NCBI RefSeq assembly: GCF_009870825.1
Contig: NZ_WTWY01000021.1
Span: forward strand, 1 to 64,000
DNA length: 64,000 bases
DNA from: Paenibacillus sp. USDA918EY
GTDB lineage: Bacteria > Bacillota > Bacilli > Paenibacillales > Paenibacillaceae
Reading direction: 5' to 3'
Shown here in pieces: positions 35,212-44,167 of the stretch. Below the pieces are notes generated by a model. That model had not been told where the DNA came from. It saw nothing but the letters and a program-made list of their open reading frames with translations, and did no database searches. Each line of letters starts with the position of its first letter. Position 1 is the stretch's first letter. The position numbers and the translations under genes were made by a program.

Positions 35212-36117
35212 TCATCGTATGGTTGACAGCTTCTGCCCAAGCTGCCGCAGATCGTCTGGCCAGGGATCGTCAATTTCGATCCGTTCGCCCGTAAAAGGAT
35301 GGGTAAAGGCAAGCCGTTCCCCATGCAGCGCCTGTCTGCCGATCAGGGCCGTGCTGCCTCCGTATAGGGAATCCCCGAGAAGCGGATGACCCAGATGGCT
35401 GAGATGGACCCGGATTTGATGCGTGCGCCCCGTCTCCAGCTCCAAATGGACAAGCGAGGCGTTTCGGTACGTCTCGCCCAATCGTACGCGGGTAACGGCA
35501 TGTTGGCCCGTAAGCGATACGCGCCGACGCTGCTTATGGTGGCGGTCTTTGCCGATCGGCAGATCGATCACTTTCAAATCGGCGGGCACCTTCCCTTGGA
35601 CGAACGCGGCGTAGCTGCGGGCGATGCGTTTATGACGCATATCTTCGTCCAGTTTGAGCTGGGCCCAATCGTTTTTCGCATACAGCACCGGACCGGACGT
35701 ATCTTGATCCAGCCTGTGGATGTGCCTGACGGCCGCATCCTCGCCCTGCATTTGATAATAAGCGGCGACCGCATGATCCAGCGTGGGCTGCTCCATTTCG
35801 TCTTTCCGCCCGTCCGGGTGGATGTTCATGCCTGCCGGTTTATGGGCGACCAGGCAAAAATCATCCTCGTACAGCACGTCCAGTTCCCGCCAAACGGGCT
35901 TTATGCCCGCCGGCCGAACGGGAAAGAGGGCCAGCCGAAGCCGGTCCCCCCTCCATTCGATCCCTTTGTTCGCCTGCAGCTGCCGAAGCAGCTTTTCCGG
36001 CATTCCCAGCGTCTGCAGCAGCCACTGTACCGTAGCCTCATTCCTGTCGGAAGCCCCGGTCAGAACTTTCCCCGGGGTCAGCTCCAGCCACTCGCCGCGG
36101 CGGCGCCACGCCGTCAC
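35212..36117 (-). CDS. RluA-family 23S rRNA/tRNA pseudouridine synthase
   Basis: 301 residues. Catalytic motif HRLDQDTSG (134-142), with D137 the nucleophile. An S4-like N-terminal region (about 22-70) is weak. The family isomerises uridines in rRNA or tRNA; which site is modified cannot be read from sequence. The probable GTG start at 36117 overlaps the hemL stop (GTGA), which would couple it to the haem operon. No strong binding site is seen, so translation may depend on that coupling. Confidence 0.85.
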   Translation of the reverse strand: MTAWRRRGEWLELTPGKVLTGASDRNEATVQWLLQTLGMPEKLLRQLQANKGIEWRGDRLRLALFPVRPAGIKPVWRELDVLYEDDFCLVAHKPAGMNIHPDGRKDEMEQPTLDHAVAAYYQMQGEDAAVRHIHRLDQDTSGPVLYAKNDWAQLKLDEDMRHKRIARSYAAFVQGKVPADLKVIDLPIGKDRHHKQRRRVSLTGQHAVTRVRLGETYRNASLVHLELETGRTHQIRVHLSHLGHPLLGDSLYGGSTALIGRQALHGERLAFTHPFTGERIEIDDPWPDDLRQLGQKLSTIR

Positions 36118-37415
36118 AGATTTTTCAGGGCATTGTAGTTGGCGGCGATGGTCGCGTCGATATCCTCGACGCTATGGGCGGCCGAAACGAACATGCCCTC
36201 GAATTGGGAAGGCGCCACGCTGATGCCTTCCTGCACCAAATTGGCGAAATATTTCGTGAAACGCTGAAGATCGCTGGCTTTCGCCGTATCATAGTTCACG
36301 ACCGGCCCTTTCGTGAAGAATGGGCACACCATCGAGCCGATCCGGTTGAGCGTTACGGGAACGCCAAGCTCTTTGGCGTTTTTCTCGAATCCGGCCGCAA
36401 GGCGCGAGGCGCGTTCTTCAAGCTGGTCGTAAACCGCCGGCGTCAGCAGCTTCAGCGTCGTATAACCGGCCACCATCGCCAGCGGGTTGCCGCTGAGCGT
36501 ACCCGCCTGATAGATCGGTCCGGACGGAGCGACCCGCTCCATAATCTCGCGTTTTCCGCCGTATGCTCCGACAGGCAGGCCCCCGCCGATGACTTTGCCT
36601 AGACAGGTAAGGTCAGGCGTAATGCCGAACAAGCCCTGCGCACAGTTGATATGTACGCGGAAGCCGGTCATAACCTCGTCGAAGATCAGCAGGCTGCCGT
36701 ATTGGGTCGTAATGTCGCGAAGTCCCTGCAAAAAGCCGGGGAGCGGCGGCACGACCCCCATGTTGCCGGCGATCGGCTCGACGATGACGCAGGCGATTTC
36801 TTCGCCGAAACGTTCGAAAGCCACCTTCACCGATTCCAGGTCGTTGTATGGCACGGTAATCGTGTTCGTCGCAACGCTTTCCGGCACGCCGGGGCTGTCG
36901 GGCAGGCCAAGCGTCGCTACGCCGGAGCCCGCTTTGATCAGCAGGCTGTCCGCATGGCCGTGGTAGGAGCCTTCGAATTTCACGATTTTGCCGCGTCCCG
37001 TATAGCCGCGGGCAAGCCGGATCGCGCTCATCGTCGCTTCCGTGCCGGAATTGACCATCCGCACGACGTCGATGGACGGAACCCGCTCGCAGACCAGTTT
37101 GGCCATCTCCGTTTCGATCAAGGTCGGAGCGCCGAAGCTGGTTCCTTTGGCCGCCGTTTCCTGAATGGCCGAAATAACTTCGGGATGGGCGTGGCCCATA
37201 ATAAGAGGACCCCAAGAGCCGATGTAATCGATAAAGCCGTTGCCGTCGATATCGTAAATCCGCGATCCTTGGGCGCGGTCCACGTAAATCGGCGTCAGGC
37301 CTACCGATTTGAAAGCCCGCACGGGGCTGTTCACCCCGCCGGGAAGATATTGCTTGGCTTCTTCAAACGCAGCGCGGGAAGCCTCTTCTTTCCGTCTACC
37401 ATTCATATTGCTCAT
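36114..37415 (-). CDS. hemL: Glutamate-1-semialdehyde 2,1-aminomutase
   Basis: 433 residues. A PLP enzyme converting glutamate-1-semialdehyde to 5-aminolaevulinate, the second step of C5 haem synthesis. PGGVNSPVRA is near 25, NSGTEATMSAIRLARG near 122, FDEVMTGFR near 245, and the PLP lysine near 270 in GKVIGGGLPVGAYGG. ATG at 37415 follows GGGAGTG; three upstream codons are discarded. Last biosynthetic gene of the hem operon. Confidence 0.95.
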   Translation of the reverse strand: MSNMNGRRKEEASRAAFEEAKQYLPGGVNSPVRAFKSVGLTPIYVDRAQGSRIYDIDGNGFIDYIGSWGPLIMGHAHPEVISAIQETAAKGTSFGAPTLIETEMAKLVCERVPSIDVVRMVNSGTEATMSAIRLARGYTGRGKIVKFEGSYHGHADSLLIKAGSGVATLGLPDSPGVPESVATNTITVPYNDLESVKVAFERFGEEIACVIVEPIAGNMGVVPPLPGFLQGLRDITTQYGSLLIFDEVMTGFRVHINCAQGLFGITPDLTCLGKVIGGGLPVGAYGGKREIMERVAPSGPIYQAGTLSGNPLAMVAGYTTLKLLTPAVYDQLEERASRLAAGFEKNAKELGVPVTLNRIGSMVCPFFTKGPVVNYDTAKASDLQRFTKYFANLVQEGISVAPSQFEGMFVSAAHSVEDIDATIAANYNALKNL

Positions 37416-37439
37416 GAACGTCACTCCCGTATATAAGAT

Positions 37440-38441
37440 TTAGCGCTCCTGCATCCAGCGGGCGGCGTCTTTGGCGAAATACGTTATGATAATATCGGCG
37501 CCGGCCCGTTTCATGCCGGTCAGCATTTCTTCGACGATCGCCTTTTCGTTGATCCAGCCTTGCAGCGCGGCGGCTTTCACCATCGAATATTCGCCGCTTA
37601 CGTTGTAAGCGACCAGCGGCAAATCGAATTGATCCTTCAGCGTCCGGATGATGTCCATATAGGCGAGCGCCGGTTTGACCATCAGCATGTCCGCGCCCTC
37701 GAGTACGTCCGTTTCGGCTTCGCGCAGCGCTTCGCGGGCGTTCGCCGGATCCATTTGGTACGTTTTGCGGTCCCCGAACTGAGGCGCGGAATCGGCCGCC
37801 TCGCGGAACGGTCCATAAAAAGCGGAAGCGTATTTGACCGAATACGACATAATCGGCACATGTTCGAATCCGGCTTCATCCAGCCCGGCGCGAATCGCCT
37901 GCACGAATCCGTCCATCATGTTGGACGGCGCGATGATATCCGCTCCGGCTTTCGCCTGGGAGACGGCGGTTTTCGCAAGCAGCTCCAGCGATTCGTCGTT
38001 CATGACGTCGCCATGGACCTGGCCGTCCACTTCGAACGTATGAACCATGCCGCAATGGCCGTGGTCGGTAAATTCGCATAGGCAGGTATCCGCTACGACA
38101 AGCAGGTTCGGGTACCATTTTTTGATCAAACGGGTCGCTTCCTGTACGATGCCATCCTCGACGAACGCCGATGTGCCTACGCTGTCTTTCGTTTCGGGAA
38201 TGCCGAACAACAGCACGGCAGGGATGCCAAGGGCCACGATTTCGTCCACTTCGGGCTTCAGCATGTCCAGCGAAAAATGGTAAATCCCCGGCATGGAAGA
38301 GATTTCGTTCTTCACTCCCGTGCCGTAGGTTACGAAAATCGGCATAATCAAATCGTTTACGTTCAGCACGGTTTCGCGCACCAAATTGCGCATGCCGGCC
38401 GACTGACGCAAACGGCGGTGTCTTACAATCGGAAAACTCAT
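37440..38441 (-). CDS. hemB: Delta-aminolaevulinic acid dehydratase (porphobilinogen synthase)
   Basis: 333 residues. It condenses two 5-aminolaevulinates to porphobilinogen. The active-site lysines are expected in SVKYASAFYGPFR (near 205) and in MVKPALAYMD (near 258). The metal-binding CLCEFTDHGHCG segment near 123 points to the Zn-binding class. It starts with ATG and lies 24 bases upstream of hemL. Confidence 0.95.
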   Translation of the reverse strand: MSFPIVRHRRLRQSAGMRNLVRETVLNVNDLIMPIFVTYGTGVKNEISSMPGIYHFSLDMLKPEVDEIVALGIPAVLLFGIPETKDSVGTSAFVEDGIVQEATRLIKKWYPNLLVVADTCLCEFTDHGHCGMVHTFEVDGQVHGDVMNDESLELLAKTAVSQAKAGADIIAPSNMMDGFVQAIRAGLDEAGFEHVPIMSYSVKYASAFYGPFREAADSAPQFGDRKTYQMDPANAREALREAETDVLEGADMLMVKPALAYMDIIRTLKDQFDLPLVAYNVSGEYSMVKAAALQGWINEKAIVEEMLTGMKRAGADIIITYFAKDAARWMQER

Positions 38442-38476
38442 GATTCATTACCCCCTGTGTCGTTCATGCTTGCTGT

Positions 38477-40036
38477 TCATTTTGCTTGTTCTTGCCCCTG
38501 TTTATCGCTCAGATATGAACAAAGGGAGTCGAGCAGCCCGTCAATCGTCGCCTGTTCGGCCACCACACTTACGCGTAGCCCCGCTTCGGCGGCCGTTTTG
38601 GCCGTGATTTCCCCGATGCAGGCGGCTTCCGCTTTGTTCAGCAGCCGGACCGGATCCTGCACGCCCATCTGCTTCAGCTTGGCGATCAGATTCGTTACGG
38701 TCGAAGAACTGGTAAAGGTCACCACATGGATGGCCCCCTCCTCAAGCAGCTTCAGAAGCTCCTCGTCCCCATCTCGACTTACGACGGTCTGATAAGTATC
38801 TATGGCAGTAACCTCAAGCCCCATTTCGGCCAGCTTCTCCGGCAACCAGGCGCGCGCAAGGTCGCCCCGCGGAAGCAGAACCCGCTGCCCCGGCTTCATC
38901 CGGTCGCCTAAAGTTTCGATCATTCCTTCGGCCTGGAAACGCCCCGGAAGCTCGACCGGAACGATGCCGCGCTGTTTCAGCGCATCGGCCGTGGCCGGCC
39001 CGACCGCGGCTATGCTCGCCCGGTGGAGCGCCCGGATATCCCGGCCTTGTTCCTGTAGATGCCGGTAAAAATATTCCACGCCGTTGACGCTCGTGAAAAA
39101 TACCCAATCATAACTTTCAAGCCTTTGAAAGGCGTCTTCGATCTGTTGAAGCATCTTCCGGTCTTCAGGATATACCGTTTCGATGACCGGAAATTCGTAG
39201 GCTTCGCCCCCCAGCTCGTCGATCCGCTCCGAGAGTTTGGATGCCTGCGATCTTGCGCGGGTCACGAGGATCCGTTTGCCGAACAAGGGAAGAAATTCCG
39301 CCCATTTCAGCTGCTCCCTTTGCAGAACGACATCGCCGACGACGATAACCGCCGGCGGCTGAAAGTTTGCGGCCGACACCCGCTGCTCGATATCTGCCAG
39401 CGTTCCCGTCAGCGTCTCCTGCTCGGCGCGCGTTCCCCATCGCACGAGCGCTACCGGCGTGCTGCCGGGGCGGCCGTACCGCATGAGCTGATCCGCAATA
39501 TAGCCGATCTTGGACACGCCCATCATAAACACAAGCGTCCCCGTCGCATGGGTAACCCGCTCCCAATCGATCATGCGGTCCAGCTTGTCCGGGCTTTCAT
39601 GTCCGGTGATGATGGAAAGCGACGAAGCCATTTCCCTATGGGTCACCGGGATGCCGGCATAAGCGGGAACGCTGATGGCCGCCGTGACGCCGGGAACGAT
39701 TTCGTATGCAATTCCGTTTTTCTTCAACAGCCCGGCTTCTTCCCCGACGCGTCCGAAAATCGTCGGATCGCCGCCTTTCAGCCGGACGACGGTATGGCCT
39801 TCCTTCGCCAAGTCGACAAGCAGCTGGTTGATTTCCTCCTGCTTCATCGTATGCCGGTCCGGCAGCTTGCCGACGTAAATTTTCTTCGTTCCCGGTTTGA
39901 CCGCCCCAAGCAGCTGCGGGGCGGCAAGGCGGTCATAGACCACCACATCCGCTTTTTGCAGACATTCCATGCCTTTCACCGTGATCAGCTTGGCGTGGCC
40001 GGGGCCTGCTCCAACCAGATATACTTTTCCCGCCAT
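38477..40036 (-). CDS. Fused uroporphyrinogen-III C-methyltransferase / uroporphyrinogen-III synthase
   Basis: 519 residues in two enzymes. Residues about 1-245 are SUMT (CobA-type: VYLVGAGPGHAKLIT at 4-18, VVYDRLAAPQLL near 32, GDPTIFGRVGEE near 85, VVGDVV near 236). Residues about 256-510 are HemD (KRILVTRARSQASKLS near 258, TFTSSSTVTNL near 452). HemD closes hydroxymethylbilane to uroporphyrinogen III. SUMT methylates that product twice to precorrin-2, drawing it into siroheme or B12. The fusion is known in several Firmicutes and lies between hemC and hemB, where B. subtilis has a stand-alone hemD. Confidence 0.93.
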   Translation of the reverse strand: MAGKVYLVGAGPGHAKLITVKGMECLQKADVVVYDRLAAPQLLGAVKPGTKKIYVGKLPDRHTMKQEEINQLLVDLAKEGHTVVRLKGGDPTIFGRVGEEAGLLKKNGIAYEIVPGVTAAISVPAYAGIPVTHREMASSLSIITGHESPDKLDRMIDWERVTHATGTLVFMMGVSKIGYIADQLMRYGRPGSTPVALVRWGTRAEQETLTGTLADIEQRVSAANFQPPAVIVVGDVVLQREQLKWAEFLPLFGKRILVTRARSQASKLSERIDELGGEAYEFPVIETVYPEDRKMLQQIEDAFQRLESYDWVFFTSVNGVEYFYRHLQEQGRDIRALHRASIAAVGPATADALKQRGIVPVELPGRFQAEGMIETLGDRMKPGQRVLLPRGDLARAWLPEKLAEMGLEVTAIDTYQTVVSRDGDEELLKLLEEGAIHVVTFTSSSTVTNLIAKLKQMGVQDPVRLLNKAEAACIGEITAKTAAEAGLRVSVVAEQATIDGLLDSLCSYLSDKQGQEQAK

Positions 40037-40048
40037 CTCCTCATCCCC

Positions 40049-41005
40049 TTACTCCCTGGCTTGTTCGAGAATTGCCTCCGCTCCGCGTTCAATCAGCTTC
40101 CGGGCTACGTCCTCCCCAAGCTTGTCCGGATCGGTCCCGGTCATCGTTTCTTTCAGGATGACGTCTCCGTCCGGGGAGCCGACCATTCCCGTCAATTGTA
40201 TGACATGTTGTCCGGCCGGGGAATGATCCTCCGTCGCTTTAACCAAGACTGCATGCGCCCCGATCGGAACTTGGCAGCCGCCGTTCAGCACGCCCAAAAA
40301 TTTGCGTTCCGCCGCCACGGTCAGCTCGGATTCCTTGTCGTTGTACAAGGCCAGCAGCTTCAGCAGCTCCTCGTCGTCCCCGCGGCATTCGATGCCCAGC
40401 GCTCCTTGCCCGACGGCAGGCAGACAGGTTTCAACCGGAAGATAAGCCGTGATCCGATCCTCCCAGCCCATGCGGTACAAACCGGCCGCAGCCAGCAAAA
40501 TCGCCTGAAATCCTTCCGTTTCCAGCTTTTTCAGGCGTGAATCGATGTTGCCGCGCACCGGCTCGAGCGTCAAGTCTGGACGGTACGCCTTCAGTTGGCT
40601 GGAGCGGCGGAGGCTGCTAGTCCCCACTTTCGCGCCTTGCGGCAGCTCATCCATGTTTTTGCCGTCCAGCGTGATGAGGCAGTCGCGTGGATCCACCCGG
40701 CGCGGCACCGCGCCGTTGATCAGTCCATCCGGCAAAACCGAAGGCATGTCCTTCATGCTGTGCACCGCCATGTCGATTTCCCCGTCAAGCATCGCCTGCT
40801 CGATTTCTTTGACGAACAGTCCCTTGCCCCCGACTTTGGACAACGTGACGTCCAAAATGCGGTCGCCTTTGGTTACGATTTTTTTCACCTCGAAATCAAA
40901 TTCGAAGCCATGCTCCTTGCAAAGCTTTTTCAGGTCGTCGATGACCTGTCCCGTTTGTGTCAGTGCCAGCGCACTTTGTCTGCTGCCTACTACGATTGTC
41001 CGCAT
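40049..41005 (-). CDS. hemC: Hydroxymethylbilane synthase (porphobilinogen deaminase)
   Basis: 318 residues. It polymerises four porphobilinogens on a covalently bound dipyrromethane cofactor. The cofactor cysteine is C244 in NGGCQVPIG. GSRQSALAL is at 7-15 and VHSMKDMP at 81-88. ATG at 41005 has AGGAGGA upstream and starts 2 bases after the sirC stop. An alternative frame to 41035 only adds residues overlapping the upstream gene. Confidence 0.95.
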   Translation of the reverse strand: MRTIVVGSRQSALALTQTGQVIDDLKKLCKEHGFEFDFEVKKIVTKGDRILDVTLSKVGGKGLFVKEIEQAMLDGEIDMAVHSMKDMPSVLPDGLINGAVPRRVDPRDCLITLDGKNMDELPQGAKVGTSSLRRSSQLKAYRPDLTLEPVRGNIDSRLKKLETEGFQAILLAAAGLYRMGWEDRITAYLPVETCLPAVGQGALGIECRGDDEELLKLLALYNDKESELTVAAERKFLGVLNGGCQVPIGAHAVLVKATEDHSPAGQHVIQLTGMVGSPDGDVILKETMTGTDPDKLGEDVARKLIERGAEAILEQARE

Positions 41006-41007
41006 TT

Positions 41008-41655
41008 CTATTCCTCCTGGTTGTCGTCGATCCACTGCCTGATTCTCTCCGCGCTCCAGCAGGCGAAGCCGTTCCGCCGCAGAGCGTCAAGCATGTCCGG
41101 TCCGCTTGCCTTTTTTAACAGCTTTTGCCGTGCCGCCGGATCGCAAACCTGCTCCTTGATCGTTTTTCGCATTTCATATAAGCAATCGAGATAAGCCTCG
41201 TATTCCGTACCGAATTGTTCCTCCAGCTTTCTCCGGATCGTGCTCGCCGCAAGCGGCCCGGCTCCCGAAGCCGAAACGGCGATCAAAAGCCGCCCCCGGC
41301 GAAGGACGCTCGGATGGATGAAATTGCCCGATTCCGGACGATCCGCCACGTTGGCCAGAATGCCGCGGCCGGCGGCTTCCTCGGCGACGGAGCGGTTCAC
41401 TTCCGGATCGTTTGTGGCGGCATGCGCCATAAACGCCCCTTCCAGATCTCCCGGCGCATATTTCCGGGACAACCAACGGAGCTCTCCCTGCTCATGACGC
41501 TGCTTCAGGACCGGCGTAATCCGAGGGCTGATGACCGTCACAAGCGCGCAGCAGGCGAGCAGCTCGCCCGCCTTTCTTTCGGCGACCCGCCCGCCTCCGA
41601 CCACGACGCAGACGCGTCCCGCACAATCCAGCATGATCGGCATATACGACTTCAC
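41008..41655 (-). CDS. Precorrin-2 dehydrogenase / sirohydrochlorin ferrochelatase-type protein
   Basis: 215 residues of the SirC/Met8p/CysG N-terminal family. The NAD-binding motif is VVVGGGRVAERK (about 17-28). A family segment, ATNDPEVNRSVAEEAAGRG, occurs near 79-97, and a C-terminal helical part (about 118-215) begins near AVSASGAGPLAAS. It oxidises precorrin-2 to sirohydrochlorin; whether it also inserts iron is not clear from sequence. GTG start at 41655 with GGGGAGTG ahead. Its substrate is made by the SUMT half of the fused protein two genes on. Confidence 0.87.
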   Translation of the reverse strand: MKSYMPIMLDCAGRVCVVVGGGRVAERKAGELLACCALVTVISPRITPVLKQRHEQGELRWLSRKYAPGDLEGAFMAHAATNDPEVNRSVAEEAAGRGILANVADRPESGNFIHPSVLRRGRLLIAVSASGAGPLAASTIRRKLEEQFGTEYEAYLDCLYEMRKTIKEQVCDPAARQKLLKKASGPDMLDALRRNGFACWSAERIRQWIDDNQEE

Positions 41656-41661
41656 GCCGCA

Positions 41662-42483
41662 TCACTCCCCGCTCCAGCGATGAAAATCGGACCATGAATT
41701 CAACACAAAAATGATGATGATAAACAGATAGCCCGTCAACAGCCATTTCGCCATCAACGTTCCCGTATGCTGCTGCGAGCGTTTCTTGAACAGATAGAAA
41801 TAATAAAACCCGAGCCCCGCAAGCGTCGCAAGCACCTTCAAATCAAGAAGCAAGTTGATCCTGCCTTCGGAGACGACCGACAGCACCGCGACGATAAAGG
41901 AAACGGTCAACACGGGCGTCCCGATGAAAGCAAGCGAATAAGCATATTTGTCGAGTATTTCAAGGCTGGGGAGGCGCCGCACCGCGTCCGTCCATTTCTT
42001 TCCTTTCAATTTTCGGTGAAGGAACAGGTACATCAGCGCAAAAACCGCCGCGATGGTATAAATGACGAAACTTAGATTAGCGAGCGTAATATGAAGGACA
42101 AGCAATCCGTGTACCGTTTCCCAAGTTTTCAGCGGGTTGTTGCCCGGCGAAAACCACAGCCGGTTCAACACCTGCACGCCGAAGCCGATGATGCTCAGCA
42201 GCAGCACGGCAAACTCCGCCCGCTGCAGCAAATTCATGATTAGAGCCGCCACGACAAGGCTGAACGCCAGCAGCAGCAAAAAATCGAACGGCGTAAAAAT
42301 CGGAAGCGTATGTTCCTCCATTGCTCTGTTAAACAACGCTCCCGCCTGCAAAATGCCGACTACGGCAAGAAGCCCTGTACCCATCCGCTTCGCGCCCCGA
42401 TTGCGTCGTATGCAATCCGAGATAAAAAACAGAAGGCTCAGGGCATAAATATAAATTCCTGCATCATAAAATCCAGTGAGCAT
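41662..42483 (-). CDS. hemX: HemX/CcsA-like integral membrane protein
   Basis: 273 residues with about eight hydrophobic segments, of the cytochrome c assembly (CcsA/CcmC) superfamily. In B. subtilis HemX negatively affects glutamyl-tRNA reductase (HemA) level. A haem-handling role is possible but unproven. A histidine in the VHGLLVLHITLAN region (near 128-136) is typical of the family. ATG at 42483 follows GGGGGAG; a GTG at 42489 overlaps that site. It lies directly after hemA, as in Bacillus. Confidence 0.88.
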   Translation of the reverse strand: MLTGFYDAGIYIYALSLLFFISDCIRRNRGAKRMGTGLLAVVGILQAGALFNRAMEEHTLPIFTPFDFLLLLAFSLVVAALIMNLLQRAEFAVLLLSIIGFGVQVLNRLWFSPGNNPLKTWETVHGLLVLHITLANLSFVIYTIAAVFALMYLFLHRKLKGKKWTDAVRRLPSLEILDKYAYSLAFIGTPVLTVSFIVAVLSVVSEGRINLLLDLKVLATLAGLGFYYFYLFKKRSQQHTGTLMAKWLLTGYLFIIIIFVLNSWSDFHRWSGE

Positions 42484-42505
42484 GTCCACTCCCCCTGACA
42501 GCCGA

Positions 42506-43900
42506 TTACAGGCCTGCTGGCGTCAGCGATCCTTTAATGGCAAACGGTTTGTGCTCATGCTTTTCCCTGCCGGGTTCGTTTGGGGTTCCGGACTGGCTGC
42601 GAAGGCCGTCCTTCGCCTGCCCGGCGTCCTGCAGCTGGTCTTCAAGCGCAAAAATATGCGTGAAGTATTCCAGCGCCTCGTTTCCGTTTGTCTCTGCCGT
42701 CAGCTCCTTGATCCGGTTGATCGGATCATGCATCATTTGGTTGACGATGCTTTTGGTCAGACGGTGGATGACTTTGCGCTGGCGTTCATCCAGCTCCGGC
42801 AGCTTGTTGAACAAGCTTTGGAGCGTTTCTTCGTGAATCGCCGAGGATTTTTCCTGCAAAGCGCGGATGACCGGTCGAACGCCCAGCGTTTTCAACCATT
42901 GCTGGAACTCGCCCATTTCATGGCGGATCATCACTTCGATTTTGGCCGCTTCGGCCTTGCGCATTTCCAGATTGCTTTCGACAATCCCTTCCAAGTCGTC
43001 AATATCGTACAGGAAGACGTTGTCCAAATCGGCAATCGCCGGGTCAATATCCCGCGGAACGGCAATGTCGATAATAAACAGCGGACGGGATTGGCGTTTC
43101 TTCATGCTTTCGCTGACCTGCGCCCGGTCGAGAACGTAATCCTTGGCACCCGTGGAACTGATCAGGATATCCACATCCTGCAGCCGCTGCATCGCCTGCT
43201 CCATCGTGCATGGGGTTCCTTCGAACTTGCTGGCAAGCTCTTCGGCGCGGGCGAGCGTTCTGTTGGCGACGATAACCTCTTCGGCACCGTTCGCGTACAA
43301 ATGTTTGACCGTAAGCTCGCTCATTTTTCCCGCGCCGAGGATCATCACCTTTTTGTTGTCAAACATGCCAAAAATCCGTTTGCCCAGCTCTACGGCCGCA
43401 TAGCTGACGGAAACGGCGCTTTCCCCGATGGAGGTTTCCGAATGCGCTCTTTTGCCCAGCGTAACCGCCTGCTTAAAGAGCATGTTAAACCAGGTTCCCG
43501 TCGCTTTTTCCTGCTGGCTGAGCAGAAACGCCGAGCGGATCTGGCCCAAAATTTGCGTTTCGCCGATGACCATCGAATCCAATCCGCAGGTTACGCGGAA
43601 CAAGTGGGAGATGGCCCGTTCATCTTCATATATATATAAATGCCGGGTAAATTCCTCGCGCGGAATGTCAAACCACTGCTCCATAAAACTGCGGATAAAA
43701 TGTCCGCACATGTGCAAGCGGTCCACCACGACATAAATTTCCGTACGATTGCACGTGGCAACGATAACACCTTCCATGACGCTCTTCGTCTGCATAAGCT
43801 GGCTGAGCGCTTCCGGCAGTTCGTTCTGCTCGAACGTGAAACGTTCCCTTACTTCTACAGGCGCTGTACGATAGTTCAATCCGACAACGACGATATGCAT
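42506..43900 (-). CDS. hemA: Glutamyl-tRNA reductase
   Basis: 464 residues. It reduces Glu-tRNA(Glu) to glutamate-1-semialdehyde, the first step of the C5 haem pathway. The nucleophile is C50 in ATCNRTEIY. The NADPH-binding GAGKMSEL motif is near 188 and the C-terminal dimerisation helix (about 310-430) is followed by a short basic tail. The start is taken as ATG at 43900 (AGGTG 9 bases upstream, giving the classic MHIVVVGLNY); an ATG two codons earlier sits too close to the site. First gene of the hem operon. Confidence 0.95.
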   Translation of the reverse strand: MHIVVVGLNYRTAPVEVRERFTFEQNELPEALSQLMQTKSVMEGVIVATCNRTEIYVVVDRLHMCGHFIRSFMEQWFDIPREEFTRHLYIYEDERAISHLFRVTCGLDSMVIGETQILGQIRSAFLLSQQEKATGTWFNMLFKQAVTLGKRAHSETSIGESAVSVSYAAVELGKRIFGMFDNKKVMILGAGKMSELTVKHLYANGAEEVIVANRTLARAEELASKFEGTPCTMEQAMQRLQDVDILISSTGAKDYVLDRAQVSESMKKRQSRPLFIIDIAVPRDIDPAIADLDNVFLYDIDDLEGIVESNLEMRKAEAAKIEVMIRHEMGEFQQWLKTLGVRPVIRALQEKSSAIHEETLQSLFNKLPELDERQRKVIHRLTKSIVNQMMHDPINRIKELTAETNGNEALEYFTHIFALEDQLQDAGQAKDGLRSQSGTPNEPGREKHEHKPFAIKGSLTPAGL

Positions 43901-44033
43901 TAACATGTTCACCTGCCTAAGCTTTCGTTTCAAACAACGAGTCTTGCGGTCGCTTTTCCAAGCATCCGCTTTTGAAAAGTCCGCGCAAAATTCCTCAAAT
44001 CCTGCACGGATCCAATTGCAGCTTTTGTCGAGT

Positions 44034-44052
44034 TGCTATATTTAGTATAGCA
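44034..44052 (-). promoter_or_regulatory. hemA promoter -10 region inside a perfect 19-bp palindrome
   Basis: Minus-strand TGC-TATACT (extended -10, box at 44044-44049) lies inside the inverted repeat TGCTATA-TTTAG-TATAGCA (7-bp arms, 5-bp spacer). No good -35 box is present. A dyad centred on the -10 region is a typical repressor-operator layout. The 5-bp spacer does not match the 7-1-7 PerR box known upstream of B. subtilis hemA. Regulator unknown. Confidence 0.55.
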
Positions 44053-44167
44053 CAGTTGTCCGGATCCCCTGCACGATTTTATGAATTGTTTATGAAAAAA
44101 TACACGCATTGCCTAAAGCATTTTACTATCTTGCCAAAAACTGTTCCGGTTTATACGGCCGGCGCTC

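Noticed and set aside
39059..40540. 493-codon plus-strand frame over the SUMT-HemD fusion and hemC
   Set aside because: Antisense to two well-supported enzymes, no ribosome binding site.
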